Part shown: piece by piece, positions 25,499-33,927 of the stretch
How the letters are laid out: every line of letters begins with the position of its first letter
Numbering within the stretch: position 1 is the first letter of the stretch
Source: Afifella pfennigii DSM 17143
Lineage (GTDB): Bacteria > Pseudomonadota > Alphaproteobacteria > Rhizobiales > Afifellaceae
Direction: 5' to 3'
Assembly (NCBI RefSeq): GCF_000688515.1
Contig: NZ_JHZK01000001.1
Coordinates: forward strand, 347,162-411,161
Length of the DNA stretch: 64,000 nt
The notes under the pieces: generated by a model
Database searches by the model: none
The model's input: only the letters and a program-made list of their open reading frames with translations
What the model was told of the DNA's origin: nothing
Program-made: the position numbers and the translations under genes

Positions 25499-26503
25499 TC
25501 AGCTCTGCGGAACGGTGTCCATCAGCTTCTGGATCTTCTCTTTCTGCGCCGCGAGCGTCTCAAGCTCGGCCTTCTTTTCCTCCTCCGACATGTTGTCGGC
25601 GGCCTGGATGCGGGCCTCCTGCTTGGTGATCTCCATGATGCGGATCGGGTAGAGCTGCGCGTCGGAGGAGGGGCGGAACGGCGCCCAGGCGAGGCCGTCC
25701 AGCACCTCGCGCGCGGCGGCCACTTCCTCCGGCGTGCCGAGGCGCCCGTAGCTCATCACGAAGGTGTAGATCTTGCGCTTGGCGTCCTCGTCGAGATCCT
25801 TGCGCCAGACCAGCGGATCGGACGGGATCAGCGGCGACTGCCAGACGACCTTGATCTTGTTGCGGGCCTCCGGCGCGGTCACCTCCAGGCGGCGCAGGTT
25901 CTCCGTATTGTTGGCGGCAACGTCCACCTGCCCGTTGGCGGTGGCCATGGCGTTCGCCTCGTGATTGGCGTTGCGTACCGTCTTGAAGCAATCCTGCGGG
26001 GTGATGCCGTTCTTGGCGAAGACGAAGGTCGTCGGCACCAAAAAGCCGGAGGTGGAGTTGGGATCGCCGATGCCGAAATCCAGCGACTTGTCGCACTTCA
26101 GAACGTCGTCGAGCGAGTTGATCGCGTCGTTGTCGGCCTGGGTGATCAGCACCGACCAGTAGCCGGGATTGCCGTCCACATCGACGGTCTGGGCGAAGAC
26201 CTCGCCGTTGGAGCGGTCGACCGCTTCCATCGCCGATTTGTTGCCGAACCAGGCGACATCCACCTTGCCGAAGCGCATGCCTTCGATGACGCCGGCATAG
26301 TCGGAGGCGAAGAAGGCGTTGACCTTCATGCCGGTCTGTTCCGACATCGCCTCCAGGAACGGATCCCAGACCGTCTTCAGGTTCTGGCTGGATTCGGTGG
26401 AGATGATGCCGAAATTGATCTCGCTCGTCTGCGCCAGCGCGGTGCTGGCGGCGAGCGTCGCCGCCAGGGTGGCGGCGGCGAGGCCCTTGGTGAATGCGTG
26501 CAT
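25499..26503 (-). CDS. phnD: Phosphonate-binding periplasmic protein PhnD
   Basis: Solute-binding protein of 334 residues with a signal peptide ending at ALAQ. The ligand-site region [12 protein letters not shown] and the segments [11 protein letters not shown] and [15 protein letters not shown] match phosphonate-binding proteins, where Ser/Thr residues hold the phosphonate group. It feeds PhnE and PhnC. It lies 36 bases after phnC. The substrate range may include phosphite or organophosphates. Confidence 0.95.
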   Translation of the reverse strand: MHAFTKGLAAATLAATLAASTALAQTSEINFGIISTESSQNLKTVWDPFLEAMSEQTGMKVNAFFASDYAGVIEGMRFGKVDVAWFGNKSAMEAVDRSNGEVFAQTVDVDGNPGYWSVLITQADNDAINSLDDVLKCDKSLDFGIGDPNSTSGFLVPTTFVFAKNGITPQDCFKTVRNANHEANAMATANGQVDVAANNTENLRRLEVTAPEARNKIKVVWQSPLIPSDPLVWRKDLDEDAKRKIYTFVMSYGRLGTPEEVAAAREVLDGLAWAPFRPSSDAQLYPIRIMEITKQEARIQAADNMSEEEKKAELETLAAQKEKIQKLMDTVPQS

Positions 26504-26539
26504 ATCGTGCTCCTGGGTTGGCCCGAACGGGGCTTGGGG

Positions 26540-27388
26540 TCAGCTGGCGACGGCGGCCAGCTCCTGTCGCGCGGCCACCGGCACCGGCCGGGGCGCCGGA
26601 CGGCGGACCGCGCTGGTGAGGATGAGCTCTTCGCTCGCCTCCCCGTAGATTTCGCGCAGGAAGTCGTCGCTGAGGGCTTCGGAGGGCCCGTCGAAGGCGA
26701 CCTCGCCGGCCTTCAGCGCGATCGTGCGCGGGCAGAAGAGCCGGGCGTATTCCACCTGATGCAGGGAGACGACGACGGTGATGCCGTCCACCTGATTGAC
26801 CTCCGCCAGCGCCTCCATGACGCGCTTGGAGGAAGCCGGGTCGAGCGAGGCGATCGGCTCGTCGGCGAGGATGACCTTGGCGCCCTGGACGAGGGCGCGC
26901 GCGATGGCGGCGCGCTGCTGCTGGCCGCCGGAAAGCGTGGAGGAGCGCTGGCGCACCGTCTCCGCGATGCCGACGCGGGCGAGCGCGCCCATCGCCCTTT
27001 CCTGCTCGCTGCGGGTGAAGAGGCCGAACGTGCCACGCCAGGCCGGGATATGGCCGAGGCAGCCGACGAGAACGTTGGTCAGCACCGGCAGGCGGCCGAC
27101 GAGATTGAACTGCTGGAAGATGACGCCGACTTCGCGGCGGATTTCGCGCGCATTCGCCGACAGCTTGCCGTTCTCCTGCATGGTGCGGCCGAGCACCTCG
27201 ATGCGGCTCTTGCCGCCGGTGCCGCGCTCAAGCCCGGCGATATGGCGAATGAGCGTCGATTTGCCGGAGCCGGAGGCGCCGATCAGCGCCACCATCTCGC
27301 CGGGCTCCACGCCTAGGCTGACTTCCGAGAGAGCGGCCTTCTTGCCGTAGCGCTTGGAGAGCTTTTCGACGGCGACTGCTGATGACAT
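26540..27388 (-). CDS. phnC: Phosphonate ABC transporter ATPase PhnC
   Basis: ATP-binding subunit of 282 residues. Walker A GASGSGKST around residue 36, signature LSGGQQQRAAIARAL and Walker B VILADEPIASLDP are intact. It is the first gene of phnCDE, and an array of Pho-box-like 11-bp units lies 80-120 bases upstream, so a separate phosphate-starvation promoter is likely inside the larger phn region. A C-terminal extension of about 25 residues follows the standard fold. Confidence 0.96.
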   Translation of the reverse strand: MSSAVAVEKLSKRYGKKAALSEVSLGVEPGEMVALIGASGSGKSTLIRHIAGLERGTGGKSRIEVLGRTMQENGKLSANAREIRREVGVIFQQFNLVGRLPVLTNVLVGCLGHIPAWRGTFGLFTRSEQERAMGALARVGIAETVRQRSSTLSGGQQQRAAIARALVQGAKVILADEPIASLDPASSKRVMEALAEVNQVDGITVVVSLHQVEYARLFCPRTIALKAGEVAFDGPSEALSDDFLREIYGEASEELILTSAVRRPAPRPVPVAARQELAAVAS

Positions 27389-27465
27389 CCGGCCTCACCT
27401 GCCCTTGCGGGCTCCTTGTTCGACCGTTCCCTAGCAGCGCCTCTTGTCGCTTCGATCTCGCTTCG

Positions 27466-27505
27466 ATGACAGTTCCGATGAGTTGACATGACCCGAGTGT
27501 GACAC
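27466..27505 (-). promoter_or_regulatory. Pho-box array upstream of phnC
   Basis: Read on the minus strand, four 7-base units occur in 11-bp steps: GTGTCAC, GGGTCAT, ACTCATC and CTGTCAT. The PhoB consensus is CTGTCAT-N4-CTGTCAT; the first pair matches in 10 of 14 positions and the last unit is perfect, while the third is poor. PhoB-driven induction of phnCDE under phosphate limitation is the likely meaning. Confidence 0.6.
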
Positions 27506-27517
27506 GCCAAGCCGTTG

Positions 27518-28147
27518 TCAGAGCTTCGCTTTCTCGTATTTCTCCAGGAAGGCCTCGACCGAAAGCTGGCGAAAATCGGCAAGCGCCGCGCCGATCGCCT
27601 CATGCGGCCAGTCCCACCAGGCGAGCCGCTGAAGGCGCGCCGCGATCTCAGGTTGAAAACGGCGCTTCACCACCTTGGCGGGAACGCCGACGGCGATCTG
27701 ATAGACGCCCACCGGCCGGGTGACGACGGCGCCGGCCGCGATCACCGCCCCGTTGCCCACGGTAACGCCCGGCAAAAGGATCGCCCCGTGCCCGATCCAT
27801 ACGTCATGGCCGATGGTGACGGCATGCTGCCGCCGCCAGGCGAAGATCGCCTCGTCCGGCTCGCTTCCGGCGAAATAGTCCGGCGAGCGGTAGGTGAAAT
27901 GATGCTGGCTCGCCCGCCACACCGGATGGTTCGGCGCGTTGATGCGCACATGCGAGGCGATGGAACAGAATTTGCCGATCTCGGCGAAGAGGATCTCGCC
28001 ATCGCCCATGATGTAGCTGTAATCGCCGAGCGAGGCGTGCGAGATGCGCGTGCGCTCGCCCACCTCCACATAGCGGCCGAGCCTTGCTTCCTCGGTGACG
28101 GCGCCGGCTCCCAGGAAGGGGGCCTCGCCCAGACGCGTCGCGCTCAC
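27518..28147 (-). CDS. Hexapeptide acetyltransferase of the phn operon
   Basis: Left-handed beta-helix acetyltransferase of 209 residues, in the subfamily linked to phosphonate operons. Hexapeptide repeats run through IGKFCSIASHVRI, VTIGHDVWIGHGAILLPG and IGNGAVIAAGAVVT-type segments, with a catalytic His in the APNHPVW loop region. A GTG start at 28147 shares GTGA with the phnL stop, and the longer frame is only the phnL complement. It may acetylate aminoalkylphosphonates before cleavage, as PhnO does by a different fold. It ends the phnGHIJKL transcription unit. Confidence 0.88.
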   Translation of the reverse strand: MSATRLGEAPFLGAGAVTEEARLGRYVEVGERTRISHASLGDYSYIMGDGEILFAEIGKFCSIASHVRINAPNHPVWRASQHHFTYRSPDYFAGSEPDEAIFAWRRQHAVTIGHDVWIGHGAILLPGVTVGNGAVIAAGAVVTRPVGVYQIAVGVPAKVVKRRFQPEIAARLQRLAWWDWPHEAIGAALADFRQLSVEAFLEKYEKAKL

Positions 28148-28851
28148 GCCGCAGCCCGCGGCGCAAAGCGCGTCACGTCGATTTCCCGGTCGGCGACCCG
28201 CCCGCGCGTTTCCCCGTCGTGGAAGATGCCGAGGAAGCTGGTTCCGGCCGCCTTGCCCTCGTTGATGAGGGCGATGACGACATCGCGGTTCGCCGCGTCG
28301 AGCGAGGCCGTCGGCTCGTCCAGAAGCAGCAGCGGATGGCCGGCGATGAAGCCGCGGGCGATGTTGACGCGCTGCTGCTCGCCACCGGAGAAGGTCGCCG
28401 GCGGCAGATGCCACAGCCGTTCCGGCAGGTTGAGCCGCGACAGGAGCGCGTCGGCCTTGGCGCGCGCCTCCTGCCGTTGCGCGCCGCGCTCCAGCAGCGG
28501 CTCGGCGACGAGGTCGCGGGCGGCGATGCGCGGCACGACGCGCAGGAACTGGCTGACATAGCCGATATCGCTCTGCCGGGCCGCCAGGATGGTGCGCGGA
28601 TCGGCGCGGGCGATATCGACCGGCTCGCCCTTTTGCCGCGCCAGCAGGATGACCCCACGATCGGCGGCGTAATTGCCGTAGACCATCTTCAGGATGGAGC
28701 TCTTGCCCGAGCCGGAAGGCCCGCCGAGAGCGACGCATTCGCCCGGATAGACCTCGAACGACGCATCGGCGATGACGGGCAGATGGATGCCGCCGCGCAG
28801 ATGCATGGTGAAGCTCTTGCCGAGATCGGCGGCGTGAAGGCGCGCTTGCAT
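28144..28851 (-). CDS. phnL: C-P lyase subunit PhnL (ABC-type ATPase)
   Basis: ABC-type ATPase of 235 residues associated with the C-P lyase core rather than with transport. Walker A GGPSGSGKSS around residue 40, signature FSGGEQQRVNIARGF and Walker B LLLLDEPTASLD are present. It starts 4 bases after the end of phnK. In the E. coli system PhnL is needed with PhnGHIJ to attach the phosphonate to the ribose of ATP. Confidence 0.96.
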   Translation of the reverse strand: MQARLHAADLGKSFTMHLRGGIHLPVIADASFEVYPGECVALGGPSGSGKSSILKMVYGNYAADRGVILLARQKGEPVDIARADPRTILAARQSDIGYVSQFLRVVPRIAARDLVAEPLLERGAQRQEARAKADALLSRLNLPERLWHLPPATFSGGEQQRVNIARGFIAGHPLLLLDEPTASLDAANRDVVIALINEGKAAGTSFLGIFHDGETRGRVADREIDVTRFAPRAAA

Positions 28852-28855
28852 GGGC

Positions 28856-29650
28856 TCAGGCCTGCAGGATGGAGGAGACGAGAAGCTGGGTATAAGGCTC
28901 GCGCGGATCGTCGAGCACGCGGTCCGTCAGCCCCTCCTCCACCACCTCGCCTTCCTTCATCACCATGATGCGGTGCGATAGGAGCCTTGCCACGGCAAGG
29001 TCGTGGGTGACGATGAGCGCGGCCATGTCGAGCTCGGCGACGAGCGCGCGGATGAGGTCGAGAAGGCGCGCCTGCACCGAGACGTCGAGCCCGCCGGTCG
29101 GCTCGTCCATGAAGACGAGGCGCGGCGCGGTGACGAGATTGCGGGCGATCTGCAGGCGCTGTCGCATGCCGCCGGAAAAGGCGCGCGGGCTGTCGTCGAC
29201 GCGGTCGGCCGGCACCTCCACGCGCTCCATCCAGGAGAGCGCGGAGCCGCGGATTTGGCCGTAATGGCGCTGACCGACCGCCATCAGGCGCTCGCCGACA
29301 TTGGCGCCGGCGGAGACGTTCATGCGCAGCCCGTCGGACGGGTTCTGATGCACGAAGCCCCAATCGGTGCGCATCAAAAAGCGCCGCTCCGCCTCCCCGA
29401 GCGAGGCCAGATCGCGCATAACCCCGTCGCGCATCAGATAGCGGACGGCGCCGGAGGAAAGCGAGAGCCGGGCGGCGAGGCAATTGAGCAGCGTCGTCTT
29501 GCCGGAACCCGATTCGCCGACGACGGCCAGAACCTCGCCCGGATAGAGCTGGAAGGAGACCTCGCGGCAGCCGAGCCGCGTGCCGTAGAAGCGGGTGACG
29601 TTCTCGGCGCTGAGCAGCGGCGCTTGCGTCTCGTTCAGGGGCGCGCTCAT
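28856..29650 (-). CDS. phnK: C-P lyase subunit PhnK (ABC-type ATPase)
   Basis: ABC-type ATPase of 264 residues that docks on the PhnGHIJ core. Walker A VGESGSGKTTLLN around residue 39, signature FSGGMRQRLQIARNL and Walker B LVFMDEPTGGLD are seen. The ATG at 29650 shares ATGA with the phnJ stop; an upstream open frame inside phnJ is rejected. The DPREPYTQLLVSSIL tail is typical of the oligopeptide-type ATPases from which PhnK derives. Confidence 0.96.
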   Translation of the reverse strand: MSAPLNETQAPLLSAENVTRFYGTRLGCREVSFQLYPGEVLAVVGESGSGKTTLLNCLAARLSLSSGAVRYLMRDGVMRDLASLGEAERRFLMRTDWGFVHQNPSDGLRMNVSAGANVGERLMAVGQRHYGQIRGSALSWMERVEVPADRVDDSPRAFSGGMRQRLQIARNLVTAPRLVFMDEPTGGLDVSVQARLLDLIRALVAELDMAALIVTHDLAVARLLSHRIMVMKEGEVVEEGLTDRVLDDPREPYTQLLVSSILQA

Positions 29651-30552
29651 TCGCCCGCCTCCGCCGCGCCGGCAAGCGCTCCGGCGAGATGGCCGCGATG
29701 GCCTTCCTCGCGCCTGCCCTCGCAGTAATCGCTGTCGGAGCAGACGAACATCCGCCCGCCTTTGTCGTCGAGGATCACCTCGTCGAGATAGACGCCGGTG
29801 GCCCCGCACAGGCCGCAAGGCTCGCAGAAGCGCTGCACCTCGAAGGGATGATCCTCAAAATCGAGGCTTTCCACCTTGGTGAAGGGCGGCAGGGCGTAGA
29901 TGCGCTTCTCGCGCCCGGCGCCGAAAAGCTGCAGCGCCGGCGAGTTGGTGAGCTTGGGATTGTCGAATTTGGGGATCGGCGAAGGGTCCATCACGTAGCG
30001 CCCCTCCACCTTCACCGGATAGGCATAGGTGGTGGCGATATGGCCGTGGCGGGCGATATCCTCATAAAGCTTCACATGCATCAGCCCGTATTCCTGCAGC
30101 GCGTGCATGACCCGCGTCTCCGTCTCGCGCGGCTCCAGAAAGCGCAAAGGCTCCGGGATAGGCACCTGGTAGACGAGGATCTGGCTTTCGGTCAGCGGCA
30201 TCTCAGGCACCCGGTGGCGGGTCTGGATGATCGTCGCCGCCTCGGTGCGCGTCGTCGTCGCGACCCTCGCCGTCTTGGCGAAGAAGGCGCGGATGGAGAC
30301 GGCGTTGGTGGTGTCGTCGGCGCCCTGGTCGATGACCTTCAAGACGTCGTCCGGCCCGATGACGGCGGCCGTCACCTGCACCCCGCCCGTGCCCCAGCCA
30401 TAGGGCATCGGCATTTCTCGGCTGGCGAAGGGCACCTGATAGCCGGGTATGGCGACCGCCTTCAGGATAGCCCGGCGGATCATCCGCTTCGTCTGCTCGT
30501 CCAGATAGGCGAAATTGTAAGGGGTGTCAGGCTTTTGCACCGGGTCGCTCAT
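29647..30552 (-). CDS. phnJ: Radical SAM C-P lyase PhnJ
   Basis: Iron-sulfur enzyme of 301 residues that breaks the carbon-phosphorus bond of ribose 1-phosphonate 5-phosphate. The diagnostic CX2CX21CX5C array is intact, running from EPCGLC to VCSDSDYC around residues 250-282, preceded by one extra Cys. The Gly that carries the radical is expected near residue 30, in the YGWGTGG region. ATG 30552 has GGAGG 7 bases upstream. A 193-base gap with a palindromic repeat separates it from phnI, unusual in this otherwise overlapping operon. Confidence 0.97.
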   Translation of the reverse strand: MSDPVQKPDTPYNFAYLDEQTKRMIRRAILKAVAIPGYQVPFASREMPMPYGWGTGGVQVTAAVIGPDDVLKVIDQGADDTTNAVSIRAFFAKTARVATTTRTEAATIIQTRHRVPEMPLTESQILVYQVPIPEPLRFLEPRETETRVMHALQEYGLMHVKLYEDIARHGHIATTYAYPVKVEGRYVMDPSPIPKFDNPKLTNSPALQLFGAGREKRIYALPPFTKVESLDFEDHPFEVQRFCEPCGLCGATGVYLDEVILDDKGGRMFVCSDSDYCEGRREEGHRGHLAGALAGAAEAGE

Positions 30553-30608
30553 CGCCGAGCCTCCGATCGCACCACGCATGCGGCATGGAGCCCGCTGCAC
30601 CAACGCCA

Positions 30609-30715
30609 CTTGTCGTCATCGCCGGACTTGATCCGGCGATCCATTCCTCGGGGCCTGAAGCTGTCGTAGCCGCCATGGCATGGATGCCATGGTCGAGCCA
30701 TGGCATGACGACAAG
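30609..30715. repeat. Palindromic intergenic repeat (RIME-like) in the phn operon
   Basis: A 107-bp element bounded by a perfect 11-bp inverted repeat (CTTGTCGTCAT at 30609-30619, its complement at 30705-30715). It contains two hairpins: ATCGCCGGA/TCCGGCGAT (30618-30640, loop 5) and ATGCCATGG/CCATGGCAT (30684-30706, loop 5). Sequence and layout resemble the interspersed palindromes of Rhizobiales (TCATCGCCGGACTTGATCC type). It could stabilise the phnGHI part of the message or cause polarity before phnJ. Confidence 0.8.
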
Positions 30716-30745
30716 CGAAGCTGTGCCCGCGCGCGCTCAAATCTT

Positions 30746-31846
30746 TCATTCGGCCGCCTCCCGCTGTTCCTTGCCCGCTTCGCGCGCCTCGTGCTCGGCC
30801 CTCAGGCGTCGCAAGAGGTCCAGCTCGGCCTGGAAATCGACGTAATGCGGCAGCTTCAGATGCTCCACGAAGCCGGTCGCCTGCACGTTGTCGGCATGGG
30901 AGAGGACGAATTCGGCGTCTTGCGCCGGCGCCGTCTCCTCCTCGCCGAGCTCGGCCGCCCTCAGCGCCCGGTCGCAGAGCGCCATCGCCATCGCCTTGCG
31001 CTCCGCATGGCCGAAGACGAGGCCGTAGCCGCGGGTGAATTGCGGCGGCGCGCTCGCCGAGCCCTTGAACTGGTTGACCATCTGGCATTCGGTGACGGTG
31101 AGGCGGCCGAGCGGCACGGCGAAGTCGAGGCCCGGCACCTCGATCTCGATTTCCACCTCGCCCATGCGGATCTCCGCCGCGAAGGGATGCGAGCGGGCAT
31201 AGCCGCGCTGGGTGGAATAGCCGAGGGCGAGCAGGAAGCCTTCATCGCCGCGCGCCAGGGCCTGCAGGCGAAGCTCGCGCCCCGCCGGAAAGGACAGGGG
31301 CTCGCGCGTCAGATCCGCCGGCTCCGCCTCGCCATCGGGATCGGCCTCGATGAGGCCGGCCTCGCCGAGAAGGTCGGTGACGCGCGCCAGCGGCCCCTCG
31401 CCCGGATCGGCGCCCGCCTCCGCCGGCTCAGCCTCGCCCTCCCCTTCAAGGTCCGGATCGAGCAGGCGGTGGGTATAGTCGAAGGTGGGTCCGAGGAGCT
31501 GGCCGCCCGGCAGATCCTTGAAGGTCGCCGAGATGCGCCGCTCCACCAGCATGGCGCCGGTATCGACGGGCAGGCTGGCGCCGAAACGCGGCAGCGTCGT
31601 GCGATAGGCGCGCAGAAGGAAGATCGCCTCGACGAGGTCGCCGCGCGCCTGCTTGATGGCGAGCGCGGCGAGCCTCCTATCGTAGAGCGAGCCCTCGCCC
31701 ATCACCCGGTCGACGGCGAGCGACAGCTGCTCCAGGATCTGATCGACGCTGAGCGCCGGCACGCCGGGATTGCCGCGCCGCCGCTCCGCCAGCAGGCGAT
31801 GGGCGTTGGCGATCGCCTTCTCGCCGCCCTTGACCGCGACATACAT
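30746..31846 (-). CDS. phnI: C-P lyase subunit PhnI
   Basis: Nucleosidase-like core subunit of 366 residues; with PhnGHL it exchanges the adenine of ATP for phosphonate. The N-terminal MYVAVKGGEKAIANAHRLLAE and the C-terminal SHADNVQATGFVEHLKLPHYVDFQ-type segment (His residues that bind metal) are characteristic. The ATG overlaps the phnH stop by one base (TGATG). A 25-residue acidic Glu/Ala/Pro insertion lies near residues 125-150 and may be a loop particular to this lineage. Confidence 0.97.
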   Translation of the reverse strand: MYVAVKGGEKAIANAHRLLAERRRGNPGVPALSVDQILEQLSLAVDRVMGEGSLYDRRLAALAIKQARGDLVEAIFLLRAYRTTLPRFGASLPVDTGAMLVERRISATFKDLPGGQLLGPTFDYTHRLLDPDLEGEGEAEPAEAGADPGEGPLARVTDLLGEAGLIEADPDGEAEPADLTREPLSFPAGRELRLQALARGDEGFLLALGYSTQRGYARSHPFAAEIRMGEVEIEIEVPGLDFAVPLGRLTVTECQMVNQFKGSASAPPQFTRGYGLVFGHAERKAMAMALCDRALRAAELGEEETAPAQDAEFVLSHADNVQATGFVEHLKLPHYVDFQAELDLLRRLRAEHEAREAGKEQREAAE

Positions 31847-32451
31847 CAGCCGGCTCCTTCCAGGATGCGGGTGGAGCGCGGCAGCCCGGCGATCGCCGCC
31901 GGCGCCGCCAGGACGAGATCGACGCCGCGCGGGAAGAGCGCCCGGTTGTCCTTCAGCTCGCGCACCAGCCGCTCCGGCAGCGGCTCGGGGCGAAGCTCGG
32001 CCGTCTCGGCGATGCCCGGCCCCTGAAGCCTGAGAGGCTGCGCGCCACAAAAACCCTTCACCTGCACCACCAAGATCGTGGAGCGGTCCGGATATTCCTC
32101 CGTTCCCAGCCAGAAGGAGGCAAGCGGCGGCATGCCGGCCGCATCGGCGATGACGGCAAAGGCCGCCCGGCCCGGCACGGAGACGATGGGCGCGCCGACA
32201 TGAAAGCCGAGCCATTGCCTGACCGCCTCGCTGCCGGCGAGCGGCGGATCGAGGAAGATCGGCGTGTCGGCATCGGCAAGGCAGGCGATGACGGCGGCCG
32301 CCGCCGGGCAGAGGGGTGCCGGCGGCCGGACGAGATCGGGGAGATTTTCGATCTCGCCCGGCCGCGACAGGGCACGCAGGAGCCCCCGGAAGACGGCCTG
32401 CGCACCGAAAACCGGGTCTGTGAAGCCACCGCTCAAGGCATCGGTCTTCAT
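31846..32451 (-). CDS. phnH: C-P lyase subunit PhnH
   Basis: Core subunit of 201 residues with a PLP-transferase-like fold but no lysine cofactor. The opening GGFTDPVFGAQAVFRGLLRALSRPG is the family signature. ATG 32451 overlaps the phnG stop (ATGA); further upstream sequence in this frame is the phnG complement. It forms the PhnGHIJ heterooctamer. Confidence 0.96.
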   Translation of the reverse strand: MKTDALSGGFTDPVFGAQAVFRGLLRALSRPGEIENLPDLVRPPAPLCPAAAAVIACLADADTPIFLDPPLAGSEAVRQWLGFHVGAPIVSVPGRAAFAVIADAAGMPPLASFWLGTEEYPDRSTILVVQVKGFCGAQPLRLQGPGIAETAELRPEPLPERLVRELKDNRALFPRGVDLVLAAPAAIAGLPRSTRILEGAG

Positions 32452-32909
32452 TCGTCCTCCCCGCGCACCATGGTGAAGAAATTGACTCGCGTCGCCGCCG
32501 CCTTGGCGCGGCGCTCCGCATCGGCATGTGCAAGACGGTCTTGAATGGGCGCGACCACCTTCTCCTCGACCTCGCGGCGATGCGCCGGGCTCTGCCAGAG
32601 CGCGTCGAGCGCCGCCACCAGCCTGGCGCGCTCGCGCTCGCGCCCGAGCACATGGCCGTGGCCGACTTCGCCGCTGGAAAGCCGCACCGCCGCGCGCGTC
32701 ACCGTCACCTCGCCGAGATTGAAGGGCGCGCCGGCCCCGCCGATGCGCCCGCGCGCCATGACGAGACCGAATTCCGGCGCGCGCAGCGTCTCCATCTCCG
32801 GCCTGGCGGCAATCGCCGCAATGCCGTCCGCGAGCTCGGCGAGATCGGCCCGCGCCAGCACGCTGAGAACGCCTCGCCGCTCCTTTCCCACTTGCTCGAC
32901 CCCGTTCAT
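32448..32909 (-). CDS. phnG: C-P lyase subunit PhnG
   Basis: First gene of the C-P lyase operon, 153 residues. The segment FNLGEVTVTRAAVRL followed by GHGHVLGR around residues 65-90 is typical of PhnG. ATG 32909 is chosen by family length; the frame could read back through the phnF promoter. Its promoter overlaps the PhnF operator region, so release of PhnF or activation by PhoB could switch on phnGHIJKL. Confidence 0.95.
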   Translation of the reverse strand: MNGVEQVGKERRGVLSVLARADLAELADGIAAIAARPEMETLRAPEFGLVMARGRIGGAGAPFNLGEVTVTRAAVRLSSGEVGHGHVLGRERERARLVAALDALWQSPAHRREVEEKVVAPIQDRLAHADAERRAKAAATRVNFFTMVRGEDE

Positions 32910-32922
32910 TGCCTTGCCTGAA

Positions 32923-32946
32923 ACTTGTATAATGTTGTAGACAAGT
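32923..32946. promoter_or_regulatory. Candidate PhnF operator and divergent promoter
   Basis: ACTTGT (32923-32928) and ACAAGT (32941-32946) form an inverted repeat around a 12-base spacer. A plus-strand TATAAT (32928-32933) suited to phnF lies inside. On the minus strand TTGTGT and TATACA at 15-bp spacing could serve phnG. HutC-type regulators usually bind such short inverted repeats; binding by PhnF is inferred. Confidence 0.5.
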
Positions 32947-32976
32947 ACACAATAAGGGCCGAACGGTGACGCCACG

Positions 32977-33735
32977 ATGACAGAGACGGCTTTTTCCGAC
33001 GAGCGGGTCAGCCGCCGGGCCGGCGTCTCCCTGTGGCGCCAGATCGCCGATGTGTTGCGCGCCGAAATCGTCTCCGGAAAATGGCCTGCCGAAGCGCCGC
33101 TGCCGCCCGAAGCGGCGCTCGCCGGGCGCTTCGGCGTCAACCGCCACACGCTGCGCCGCGCCCTTGCCGTGCTCGCCGCGGAGGGGCTGGTGCGCTCCGA
33201 TCAGGGTCGCGGCACCTTCGTCACCGCCGAGCGCCTGGCTTATCCGATCGGTCGGCGCACGCGCTTTTCGCAGATCGTCTCACGCCAGGCGCGCGCGCCC
33301 GGCGGGCGGCTCATCGCCAGCCAGGTGGAGCCGGCGCCGCTGTGGCTCGCCGAGCATCTCGGCGTCGCCGAGGGCGCCCGGCTCATCCGCCTGGAGACGC
33401 TCTCCGTCGCCGACGGCGTGCCCATCTCCGCGGCCACGAGCTGGTTTCCGGCCTCCCGCTTTCCCCGTCTCGTCGCCGCCTATGCGGAGACCGGCTCCAT
33501 CACCGCTGCCATGGCCGATCACGGCCTTGGCGATTACTTCCGCCGCTGGACCAAGGTGCGCGCCCGCCAGGCCGAGCCGGCCGAGACGGAGCGGTTGCTT
33601 CTGCCGCGCGGGGCGAGCGTGCTCGCCACCGAGGCGCTCAACGAGGACAAGGATGGCGTGCCGGTACATTATTCCGACACCGTTTTCGCCGCCGACCGCA
33701 TCGAGCTCGTCATCGAGCCCGAACGCGCTCGCTGA
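32977..33735 (+). CDS. phnF: GntR/HutC-family regulator PhnF
   Basis: Transcription factor of 252 residues: winged helix-turn-helix of the GntR class at residues 15-85 (LPPEAALAGRFGVNRHTLRRALAVLAAEGLVR), followed by a UTRA ligand-sensing domain (about residues 100-245). It is divergent from phnG by 67 bases, the standard phnF position, and probably represses phn genes until a phosphonate or phosphate-related ligand binds. The ugp genes start 193 bases downstream on the same strand, so read-through is possible. Confidence 0.93.
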   Translation: MTETAFSDERVSRRAGVSLWRQIADVLRAEIVSGKWPAEAPLPPEAALAGRFGVNRHTLRRALAVLAAEGLVRSDQGRGTFVTAERLAYPIGRRTRFSQIVSRQARAPGGRLIASQVEPAPLWLAEHLGVAEGARLIRLETLSVADGVPISAATSWFPASRFPRLVAAYAETGSITAAMADHGLGDYFRRWTKVRARQAEPAETERLLLPRGASVLATEALNEDKDGVPVHYSDTVFAADRIELVIEPERAR

Positions 33736-33927
33736 GCCTGAAATCCTCGCGCCTTCCCGTCTGACGCGAACGGCCCTGCCTGCCTCTTCTCCCGAAGAGA
33801 CGGCACTTTTGCGCCGTCACGGAAGCTTCATGCCCTTGTCACCCACGCGTTGGACAGCCACTCTAGCAACCCTCCCGTGTGGGGGCGGCGCCACGGCGGC
33901 GCGCTCCGGCTAAGCATGAGGTGTTTC

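Noticed and set aside
30561..30745. Insertion sequence remnant between phnI and phnJ
   Set aside because: No coding content; structure is that of a short palindromic repeat rather than an IS.
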